This document shows positions 19,501 through 31,500 of a DNA stretch of 64,000 nt, piece by piece. Made by a program: the position numbers and the translations under genes. The stretch comes from Nereocystis luetkeana (Eukaryota; Sar; Phaeophyceae; Laminariales; Laminariaceae), in NCBI GenBank assembly GCA_031213475.1, contig JARUPZ010000021.1:682001-746000 (forward strand). The letters run 5' to 3'. Numbering within the stretch: the stretch's first letter is position 1; every line of letters starts with the position of its first letter. Under the pieces are notes generated by a model. It was not told the DNA's origin. It was given only the letters and a program-made list of their open reading frames with translations, and made no database searches.

Positions 19501-22500
19501 CTACAAGGAAAAAAAAACCCCGTAAATCAACAATTCTTCAAACCTCTACCAGTCCCACCCCACTCCACCAGGCGGCGTCACAAGACCAAGAGTCGACCGA
19601 CAAAAGTAACGCCCGTCCCCCCCTCTCCCCCCAAACATCCTGCCACAGCTATCACATACCAATACCCGGTAAAATCAGGTATAGGGTTTCCTAAATCCCT
19701 CAAGGCTTTTCTCACGCGAGGCGAGGGACAGTGGCGGGGTCGTACTCAACAGCGATTCCCGGGGGCAAAAAAGAGTTGAAGGCCGAGATGAGCCCCACGT
19801 GCGATTCCTGTGGCGAGCGCAAGGGCCAAAACAAAACAAGGAATCAGGGGAGGGGGGGGCAAGGCGGAGGAGAGGGGGGCGCTTGCAACGTGGCTGTTGT
19901 TTGTTATTGTTGTTGTTCGCTAGTGTTTTTGTTGTTGGTATGGCTGGGGTTGTTGTCGCTGTTTTGTTGCTGACCACGAGCATGAGAACGCAATTACTCG
20001 CTTCCTTCCACTGCCGAGAACATTATGCCATACTAATTTCAAGTGTTTCCCCAAAAACGAGGGTGCTGATGGTGACTACGGGAAGGCGCTTAGACAATTC
20101 CACGTTGAATGTTCTTGCTGTTCTACAAAAAACGGTACACCTTCGCACTGTTGAGGCGAACAAAAAGAGGTCTTGAGCGAGGTTGTCCAACGGCGAGGCG
20201 TGAGCGTAAACGCGAGCTGTTTTCGTTAGGTTCTCTATTTCGGATTTGATTTTCCATTTTGATTTGGGCCCCCCGTAGGGGTCGAAACACTCCTCACCTC
20301 GAACAGAAAATCGATTCCTTCTTTCATGTTCTACGGCAGGAAGTTTAGGGTATAGATATCATCCTGATTCGTATGATAGCTCATGCAGCCGGGAGGGAGC
20401 CGCACAATCTGCATGATCTAGCACGTCAACCCTGGGTTGGATATGTACTACGTATGCAGATCCTTCACAACCTCTCATAACGGCAGGTGAGGAACTAGAT
20501 TATCTACCTGTAGATAGATAGATCATGACCTGTCCGAGAGTGGGCGACGCCCTCGACGAGTTCCTCCGCGGTTCACAGCAATGCTGTAACCCGCACTGGC
20601 CGATTCCCAAATACCCACTTTCATGTATGTAGAGTGTAAAATAGTCACGAACTGAGCGTTGGGTCGGGCTTTTCGATGTCGATTTCGCTATTGATTTCGA
20701 CGTTGAGTTCGATTTCTCCTATCTCGGTTCAGAATTCGGTTGCGATTTTTAATTTCGTTATCGATTCCGACTTTAATTTCCATTTCAAGTTTGATATAGG
20801 TTTCGATATGATATCGATTCCGACCTCGGCTTCCTTTTGTTTTCGATATCTACTTCATTATCGAATTGGACATCGGTTTCGCTTTCCATTATGGTGTTGG
20901 TTTCGTTATCGATTTCGACTTGTCACCTTGTGAGGGTCGAAACACTTGGCGACGTGTTCGACGAGCTGCTCCACGGTGAATTCTTGCTCGCGGTAGCGGC
21001 TCAGTCCGGACACGAACAGTTGGAACGGCCTACCTTCCAAAGTCCGCTGGACGCTGCACGTGTACCGTGCAACAAACGGAAAGACAAGACACATAGACAA
21101 ACAAACAAGACAGGCAGACAGGCAGACAGACACAGGTAGGCAGGCAGGCAGACAGGTAGACAAGGCAGACAGAAATACAGATATATGGCGACACGCAGAC
21201 AAACGGGGAGGCAGGCAGACGGACAGACAGGCAGACAGACAGGCAGATAGACAGGAAAACAGGCAGGGGACAGACAGATGGGCAGACAGGCAGGCAGGCG
21301 ACGTGAGCTGTATCATACCTGGTACAAATCAGGAATTCGCTTTCCCTGAGATATCTAGATCAACACACTAGAGGTCGACTGGCTACTCGTACCTGTCCCA
21401 TGTGTAAAACCTTCACTTCTTACATGGTTGACAGTACGACAGCGACGGCTTTGACTGACTGTTGCGTGTCTTATATTCTTTACTTCATCAACTAACCAGA
21501 CACTCATACTCGTATATAGCAAGCATGCCACACCGGGAGGTATCACTTTGCATGCTCCGGTTCGGGATACAGGACACCTAACAGACATTCGTACACACAC
21601 CACCCCATACGAATATGGCTATGCATGACATGAGTACGCACCCCGCCGCCGCCGCCGCCCCACCCCCCCCACCCCCGCCCCACCCCTCCAATAGGCGTAG
21701 GGACGATGCTTCGTCTCGAACGGGATGCGTGGCTAATGGTCAAATGACGCCCCTCCCACCCCTACCAACCCCCCCGATGCCGCACATCTAGGCGCACCAG
21801 CAAAATAAACATGCCACCCGCTTTTACCTCTCCATGAAACCCCTCATGTCCGTTCCGGATTCTCTCGCTCTCGGCGCCATAGCTTCTCCCCCCGTGTTAC
21901 CCGACGCCACTCCCTGGATGGGGTTAAGAGCAGGGAAGGGGAAGCGGGAGGGAGGGGAGGGGTAGAGGGGGGGGGGGGGGGGGGTCAACGACAGGCATGG
22001 CCGTAGTCGTATGACCTAAGACCCTCGCATCCCTGCAATGCCGGGACGGAGCACGTCAGGTTTTCACTGACCAGACAGACATTGCTTGCTTGCAACGAGC
22101 ACGAGCGCCGTTAGGTGTCCGACGAGTCGCATGAAATTGGTGAGCTGCATCACACTAAGAACCCCTTGGGGAATGGGGGCGGTGGTCGGGGGAGGATAGG
22201 GATAAGGGAGATGGTAGGGGTAGGGATGGGCGACTTAACGATCGAGTACTGCTTGTTGCACACAATGTCTTGTTGACGGCTCAGCCCCGAACATGGCATG
22301 TGCACGGCAGCTGCCATCAACACAACTACCGCCAACACAAAACAAAGCGGGCAGTCTACACGTTAAAAGTCCGAGTCTCACAGGCAGTGGGGAGTCGTCA
22401 CGAGCTGGGGGCATCAAATCGCCTCCCCCCCCCCCTCCTGCTCCCGCTCCACCCCCCCCCCCTCCTCCCCCGCCTCCACCACTGACCCCGTTATCTCCGC

Positions 22501-25500
22501 TTGGTCGGCGGTTATCCGATCGGACCGGTTGCTGCTGCGATGACGACGACAAAGCCTGCCCAGCTGCTGCCGCGTTCGTTGTCCCCCCAACCTCCATCGC
22601 CTCCGCTTCCGCCGCTTCCGCCGCGGCAGCCGCCTCCGCCGCCACAGCTGCTACCGCCTTCGTCTCAGTCTTCACGCGGAAATCTTCAACCCTGGTCCAC
22701 TCTCCAGCCGGCCGACCACTGCCACCACCACCATCATCCCCACCACCACCGCCACCGCCACCATCATCCCCACCACCACCGCCGTCGCCGCCGCCGCCAC
22801 CACCACCACCACCAACGTCAACATGGTCCGAGATCTTATCTTCTTCGTCAGAAGACAGGGACAGGTCTACCATCACGGGGGAGGCGGCAGGCTCTCTCGC
22901 TCTCTCTCGGGCTCTAGCAGCAGCCGCCGCCGCCACCGCAGCCGCCGCTGCCGTCGCCGCGGGTACGCCTCGACGATCGTCTGCACCCGCACGGCCAGGA
23001 TCTCTCCAAACGGGCGACTTTCGTCTACCCCGCTTGCTTCTCTCGGCGCTCTTGTTGCTCTCTCCGCCGGAATTCGGGTCGTACGTTTTGTCCGACTCGT
23101 CGTCCTCCTCTTCTTCTTCCTCCTCCTCCTCCTCCTCCTCCTCCTCCTCCTCCTCTTCCTCATCCTGCTTCACTGAAGGTCTACCTCTGCCGCGTTTTCT
23201 AGGCAGGGCGTCGCCGCCGCCGCCATCCCCTCGCCTCCGCTTACGGTTTTCGCTCGCGGCTGCTTGTTTATTGGAACTGGAGCGCTTTTCCCCTGCCTCC
23301 ATCTCTCGTCGCTTTACGCGCTGACCGAACCTGTTTTTTCGGGGAGGGGGGGGTGGTTGAATGAACTAATGAACTTGTGTACACATCGGACAGATCAGAT
23401 AGATCAGATCAGATTTCCGTTGCACTATATAGATATATCACGACAGATAGATCCTTGGACTATGATGATCCGCATGACCTACGTAGATAATCGAGGTTTC
23501 AAACGCAGCTATATCCCTGGTCTGTATTATCTACATGGACTAGATGGTTAGATGTTAGGGTAGACATATCCTTGATCGATAAGATCAGCATGATATAGAC
23601 CTTGTTGTCAGGTACCTGGTACTGGTAGTGTTACAAAAAGAAAGAAAGCGAATACTTGTACCCAGAACGCCCTGATTTTTCCGGACAGAGTGGATGTGTT
23701 TGATGTCTCGCTTGCCTGGTGTGTGTGTTCTTCATATTAACCAATTATTTCTACCCGTCGAAATCCAGCACACCCAGTCTGATTTCATTTTTATCCAACA
23801 AAAACATATCTCCTTCCCTTAAACCTCTCCCCCCTCCCGCCACCCCCAACCCCTCCTTCCCTCCTACCCCCCCCCCCCCCACCCCCCCCCTCACTAGGCA
23901 GTGACATAGTTTCCCCAATACTGTCTCTGGAAGTGGCTACATCAGAAAACAACTCAATTCATTCCAAGTTGTCTTCCGGCGCAAGTCCGCCACATAAGCG
24001 GTTTTAAGTAGGGTGCAGCTCACCCGTCATGCGACTCGCCTCGACCATCACTTCACGGCGCATGGCGCTTGGTCCAACCAACCAACGTCTGCTTGGCTGG
24101 TCAAACCTCGACGTGCTCTGTCCCGGCATTGTAGGGATGCGAGGGTCTATGGTCATACAGCTACGGCCATGCATTACACGAGTACCCCCTTCAACCCCCC
24201 TCCAAACTTACCGGGAAGACTTGGAGAACCGGCGGCCGAAGTCGACGATCACGCGGAAAGCCTTCTTGTGCACGCCGTAGTCTATCTCGTCGCCCGGCTC
24301 GTCTCCGAGCTCCTCATTTCGCCGCACCATCGAAACATTTGCGCAAGCCTTCACGGCCGAGGCCACCTGCCGGGTTGCGTTGACCATTGAAAACGCGAGG
24401 TTATGTGCGATGTTGACCGATGAAGCATCAGCATTTATTTTACCAACGACTAGGTACACCTTTCACACCTGAAAAAAAAGGCACTCGAAAACATTTTACG
24501 TAAATGACGTAAATGTAAGGATAAGAGTTTATCGGACAGGTCGTCGGTTCCCAACTAATTATCTAGATGCTTCAGGGAAGATACAGTAGATTCATGATCT
24601 ATACCAGGGATAATCTACTATAGCTTATGTTGTCAATGAAACACCCTGACACGTCAGTAATTGACGAATGAACAACCATGGACACGTTCGCGCAAAAGCC
24701 TTCACGGCCGCTGCCACCTGCCGGGTTGTGGTAACCAACGAGACGTGAGCTTATGCGTGTGTTGACCAATGAAACGTTAAGAGGCTGCGTGCGTTGACCA
24801 ATGAAACATGATATTAGGTGTGTGTTGACCACTATATTGATCAATGAAACATGATATTATGTGTGTGTTGACCAATAAAACATCTTGACCAACTGAACGC
24901 GAGACAATGTGTTCATGTTCACCAATGAGGCGTGGCATTGAGTGTGTGTTGACCAATGAAACATCCCGAAACATTCAACCAATGAAAGACCATCTTCGAG
25001 TACGTGGAAAGCTCTACGGGTGTGTGTTGACCGAACAAACATCCCGACATAGATACCAGTATTTGACCAATACACAAACTTCTTCGAACAAGTGGTGAGC
25101 TCTACGAGTACTGAAAACAATTGTGTGTGCTGACCAATCAAAGCATCCCAAGACACCAGTATTTGACAAATCAAAGACTATCTGTACAGTGTGCTTACGA
25201 ACCCGGGCACACGCATGGTAGCACATGAACTATCTGCAGATCACTACCTGTACAACCGAAACATGTACATATCATTCAGACCCTGTAGATCAGCCCCGTA
25301 GAAACTTGTACACATCATGCAGACCCGTCGAAATGATCTGTAGGATCTGTCCAGTGATCTGGTCTGTACGAGTACAGTGATATAATATGTACATAGATCT
25401 GCGCAGTGATCTGATCTATACATTGGCATGAATATGTGCAGTGATTTGATCTACACATTAATACGATATGTACATTGGTATGATCTGTGCTGTGATCTGA

Positions 25501-28500
25501 TATGTCGGATGCGTTGGCGCGCTACTGACCTGTCGGCGCGTCCAGACTTCGCCCGCCTTCTCCAGAGTCTCCCTCAAGATGCATCGGAACCTGGGCGATG
25601 CCAGCCTCAAGAGAGCTTCCTCGGTGCAGCCTTTAGCAGCAATGACAGGTAGAGGTCGAACAACGCGAGCGATTTTGTCCGTGAAAAACGTTTTTGAGCA
25701 ATAAAAACAAAACCTCTTGGTGGTGGTGGTTGGTGGTGCGTCGGGACTTGTGCGGCGCAACGAGGGGCTGTTGAGCCAGGGAATGATGGTCCTGACAAAT
25801 ACACGAATCGCTCACCCCCAGCCTCTACCAAAAAAAAAAAACACCAGCCAGCACCAACGCTAACACCAATAACGCCAACACCACCAATATCAACACCCCC
25901 AACACCAACGTTAGCACCGACGCCAACACCACCACTAACAACACCAGCGCCGGCACCACCAACACCAACACCAACAACACCAACACGCCTCACTTACCCC
26001 TAGCCTCAACCAAAGCATTCATGGCATCCTCCTCGGCACCCCGCTTCACCACGCGCCACCTCTCCACAGGTAGCGGGGCCGCCCCTTCGCAAGGGTTAAC
26101 AATCCACACAAGCGACTCATCCCCCGCCGCCGCCGCCACCGCCGCCGCAGCCGCCGCCGACGCCCTATTCCCCCCCCCCCCTGCCTCCTCCCCACGTCCA
26201 TCCCCCACCACCGCCATGGCTGCTGGAGCCAGAGCCACGGTAGCCGGGGGTGGTGGGGGTGGAGGGAGGAGTGGTGGCGGGGGGGGGAGGAGAGCGGTAG
26301 ACCTTGTTGAGGGGACACTTTCCGCTGAAATGGTGGCTTCGGGGTTTAGTGACAGTGTCGCATTGGGTGTGCCGGCCCACCGCAAGCCGTCGGGAGTCAT
26401 CCGTGCCGCGCCGGGGCCGCCGGCGAGGCTCTGCTGGTAGATTCGTTGCTGGTACAGCTGCTGTTGCTCCAGCAAGATCCGCTGCCGATGCTGATGGTGG
26501 TGGTGGTGATGGTGGTACTGCTGTTGCTGCTGGTGGAACTGCTGCTGCTGGTGCTGTTGGTGCTGCAGCTGCTGGTGCTGGTGTTTGTGCTGCTGCAAAA
26601 GCAGCTGCTTCTGCTGTTGCTGCTGCTGCTGCAACACCAGCTGCTGCTGCTGCGACTGCGGCTGTTTCTGCTGCTGTTGCCGTTGCTGCTGCTGTTGCTG
26701 CTGCAACTGCAGCTGCTGCTGCTGCTGCTGTTGCTGCAGCTGCTGTTGCCGGAACCGGAAAAGCCGCTGCTCCACGAGCCATTGCGGCTGCTGCTGCTGC
26801 ATCGTCGTCGCCCACTGCGTCGGAGAGAGGTGCGAAAAGCCACCCGCGGCCCCCAAAGGCACCGCCCCCGCCTCCGCCTGGGGCGCCGCCGGCGCAACCT
26901 CAACCCGGGCCCCAGCTCTGACCCCAGCGGTCGTGAAGTCCTTAAGCCTCTGCACCTCACCACCACCACCACCACCGGGGGTCTGCAACTTGTCCACTTT
27001 CCCCTCCGTCGTGGTTGCTTGTCCATGGGGGGTCTCCGCGACCAACCCCCACCGCAGCACCGACCGCGTTGTTCTGCTGCTAAGGCCGCCCGGGTCAGCG
27101 GCGCTGCCCTCGCCAGCGCCGCTACCGCCGCTACCGCCGCTACCAACACCGCCACCCTTTGGTCTGGCGTTATCACGGTCGGCACCATCTCCCCATCTGC
27201 CGTCGCCCCGAGGGCGAATATAGACGAGGGTGCCCGTGAGGATGGGGGCTAGGGCGTTAGCCTTGCTCAGGTAAGCGCGGAGGGTGTCGGGATCGGGGGG
27301 GGAGGAAGCCGTCGGCCAGATGCGTTGCTTGGATAAAGCTTGCTCGGCGGTCTGGAGACAATGCATGGGAGGAAGGAAGGGAGGACGGGGCGGACCGGGG
27401 GGGGGGGGGAGGGAGGGGTCTCTTCAGAACAGATTAACGGCGGAACATCGAAGCTATCCACGGTGGTCAAAAAGGGGCATGTTTTCACCCAAAGGGGCGT
27501 AAATGAGAGACGAAATGGTCTAGTACATAGAAGAGCGGGGGCATACCCCCGCGCGTTGTATAACAGTCAAAAGGCGGGTTCCTTGTGCACCATCCTGCGC
27601 CACGGGGCCCACCGACCCTAACAAAACGTCCGAAAAAAACAAAAAGTGTACGTTAGCGTGCTCTGAATGGGCTGTCGACGCCTCACCAGCGCGCCCTCAC
27701 TGGATTTGAGGCAAGTTCGGGCACGGGCGGGCGCTCCTCCCGAGTACGTGTTTTCCCTACGCCCCCTGTTTGACTGAAAAACGAGGGGGGTATACATACG
27801 TAGCTTTGATGAGTTCTCGAAATGAAAAGGCAAAAGGAGTAAAACCTGAAAAACAAAAACAAAAACGTGAAACAACTACCAGGTAGTTACTTTTGTCCTG
27901 AAATATCCGGACCGTATATATTTTTGGACAGAATGATACTAATAATAAAAAATCAAAAGCAAGAAACACAGCGTCGTCGTGCATCAGCCTCCACTCACTT
28001 TTCGCTCAAGTGCTGGTGGTGTCACTGCGTGATCGGGCCCCGTCCATGCTTCCACATGCACGTCGAACTCCGGTCCCACCTGCCACAGCGCAGTATCAGA
28101 TGCGTTTATGAATAGCGCAAAACATAAAGCGAAACATGCTATTAATTACGACGCACGTATGCACAGAATACGGAACATGACGCACCGCGTTATCCAAACA
28201 CACCGTAATATCTACAGTTGCACCGTATTATCTACTTACACCGCGCCGAAGTACACCGTATTCTATCATTACACCGAACCCATATAAATATCACAACACG
28301 ATTAAATGTCATAATAAAACTGTGGTCGCTCCTCGCTCCCTCTCTCCCCCGATTGCACCGTGCTTGACCCATGCGGGACCTTCGTCTCCCAGCGACGAAT
28401 ACATGGGATAGGGAGACGACTGCGGTACCCCGTTCGCGTGGCGCCCATCTAGTTTCGCCGCATTTATCTGATTACAACGCAATATGTAAGTGCACAAGGT

Positions 28501-31500
28501 TGAATAATTACACCGCATGTCAATAATACCGTTGGACCAATTATTAAGGGAAATTATTTCTGGGCTCCAGGAACTCAGTTTAGTCGGCGGGACAGAGAAC
28601 GAAACACCCGTAGACTCCACGAAATTCTCTCCGGAACCTTCCGAGAGCTTCGTTGAACAGTTGGCCGTTTCTCCAGAGCATCAGTTCGATTTTTGGCGCA
28701 GTCAATCAGTTTCCTCTGGAGGGTCAAAAATAATATTGTTAGAACTTGGACCAAAAATCATGGATCCTACTTTTTGTGACAAATCATGATGTCCTCAGAA
28801 CTGGCACTATGGACGAACAGTCGAACTACGACCCTGGAGAAACGGAAACCTGCTCAAGGAAGCTCTCGGAAAACCAAGGGGGGCATATTTTCCACCGGTG
28901 TCTTCGACCGTCCCGCCGAGTATATCGCGGGTTTTCAGCAAGAAAAACAATTCGTAGCGCCCTTCGAAAAGTTCCCAAGATAGCTGGTCAACATGGCATA
29001 CTGAACCGTGGTCCCTTTTGGCTTTTTTGCCCCATTCACCTGGCATGGCCCTTCGTCCTCCAACGACGAAGACATGAGGCAGGGAGATGACGTTATCCCG
29101 TTCGCGTGGCGCCCATCTAACTACGCCGCAATATCCAATAACACAGCACTACGTGATTACACCGCATACATGACATACCGTTCCATGAGATAACAAAACC
29201 GCGGTCGCTCTTCGCTTTCTCACTCGATTGCACCGCATGAGCAACAAGTATTATGGCCCCTCGTCTTCCAACGACGAAGACATGAGGCAGGGAGATGACG
29301 GCGTTGCCCCGTTCGCGTGGGGCCTATCTAGCTATGCCGTATTATCCAATTACACCGCACTATATGATTACACCGGATACATAGCATACCGATACATGAC
29401 AGAATAAAAACGCGGTCGGTCTTCGTTCTCTCTCGCCCGATTGCACCGCATGAGCACGAAGTGTTGTGGCCCCTCGTCCTCCAACGACGAAGACATGAGG
29501 CAGAGAGATGACGGCGTTGCCCCGTTCGCGTTGGGCCTATCTAACTAGGCCGTATTATACGATTACACCGCACTACGTAATTGCATCGCATCCATATAAT
29601 ACCGATACATGGCATAATAAAGCCGCGGTTACTCTTCGATCTTTCATCCGATTGCACCGCATGAGTAAGAATTATTCGGGCCCCGCGTCCTCCAGCGACG
29701 AAGACACGAGGCAGGGAGATGACGGCGTTACCCCGTTTGCGTGGGGCCTAACTAACTACGCCGCATTATCCGGCACTATATAATTACACCGCATGCATAA
29801 GATACCGTTACATGGCTGAATAAAGCCACGGACGCTCTTCGCTCTCTCTCACCCGATTGCACCGCATGAGCAAAAACTGTTCAGGCCCCTCGTCCTCCAG
29901 CGACGAAGACATGAGGCAAGGAGATGACGGCGTTACCCCGTTCGTGTGGCGCCTAGCAGGCGATTGGGCTTGCTTTTGCGACGTCTTTTGTCGATCTTTG
30001 GAGGGATAACACAAAAACGAAATGGTGGGGGAACTAAGAGTTAACTGGAAGCGATATACAACTATGTCCGACTACGTAAAATACCGACAAAAAACGAAAG
30101 AACGAGCAAAGTGATGAGGAAAAATAAAGTAACCCGTTTTGAAGCCATTTATGTATATGGCATGGTATGGTATGGTATTACTTATTCTCCTAGAATGAAA
30201 AAAACACACTACGGTACGTATTAATACAATACCAGCACCCGGTATTCCGTAGTACCAAGGATAAAACGTGCTGTCTTCTATTCGGTGAACCATTTGTGTA
30301 TTGAGCTCGGTTGCCCATTCCATGGTATGCTATGGTATGGAATGGTATGGTAAAAAAGGAGACCCACCGTCAACCACACTCCCGTCCGGTTGGAGTGGGA
30401 CTATCGTCTTTTTCCTCGCATCGTAGCCGCGGCGGCAGAGGTACGTGTTGGGGGGTAGCTTCCCCCCCCTCGGCACTTCTCGAACAATGTCCACCTGCCG
30501 CGGCAGCAGCAGCATCAACAGCAATAGCAGCAGTAAAGCATCAGCAGCAGCGGCAACAACATTAGCAGCAGTAGCAATAGCACCAGCAACGGAAACAGAA
30601 GCAGGGCAGCAGCATTAGAAGCAGCAACAGCAACATAACCAACAACATCAACAATGAATAGGAGCAGCAGCAGCAGCAACAACAACAACAACCACCACCA
30701 CAACAGCAACAGCAGCAACAGGGACAGCGGGAAACATTGGCAGAATCGAAGGGAAAAAAGAGGGGAATACCACAACAAGTGTCAGGCTGAACCTCGATGA
30801 ATGGGTGCGGCGGGCGGAGGGAGCGGAGCGGGGCCCGCTCGAGCGATGACGAGGGCATATGTTAGTCATGTATTTATGTGTATGGCATCGCTAACGGGGA
30901 AAGGAGCGCTAACTTGATATTCCTCGTCCTCGTTCTCCTCTGCCCCCTCCTCCTCCTCCCCCCGCCTCCCCCCCAGATATGTTATACCAGGTATATGGGT
31001 TGGGTTGGCGTCTGTTGGCAACGACGCTGAAAAAAATGCCGCGCACTATGTGAGCTAAACAACCAGGGTACCGTTTTATGTTTTTTTGGGCGGTCGGTCA
31101 CAGCTGGTGGTCGAGTGAGATCATTTGTGCGAGGTGAAGAACCTTTACTCCGGTGGAATAATCGTATCAAGTAGTGTTTATGGTATAGCACCCAAGAGGC
31201 ACTTACGTAGTACTCTCATTGCTGTCTCTGGAAGTGGCTACACCGGAAATCAAACTAACTCATTGAAGCTGTCATCCATGTGCAAGACCGCATTACTGTA
31301 GTAGGATGCAGCTAACCCTTCATGCGACTCGCCGAACACCTCTCGGCGATTCGCGCCTGGTACAAGCAATGTCTGTCTCGTCGGTAAAAACCGGACGTGC
31401 TCCGTCCCGGCATTGTAGGGATGCGAGGGTCCATGGTCATACGACTGCCGCCATGCGCGACATCGAGTACATCGCTACTATCGAGTACACCCCCACCTCC

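Noticed and set aside
22293..23324. 343-codon + strand ORF, Pro/Ser-rich
   Set aside because: It is the antisense shadow of the AT-hook exon. The - strand has splice signals, phase continuity and recognisable motifs, while the + strand frame is mostly translated GGC/GAG complements.
24740..25170. Possible CRISPR-like array
   Set aside because: Units are adjacent and diverged, with no unique spacers of constant length, and the context is eukaryotic.
26304..27252. + strand ORFs of 200-268 codons (Ala- or Leu-rich)
   Set aside because: They are antisense readings of the CAG/CAA-coded Gln stretch. No unique sequence blocks and no splice support.
28517..29046. The two protein-like frames as the missing exon between the BAH and Gln-rich blocks
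   Set aside because: One is on the wrong strand, and the - strand one has no acceptor-donor pair giving the required phase change. It is left as an insertion of unknown origin.
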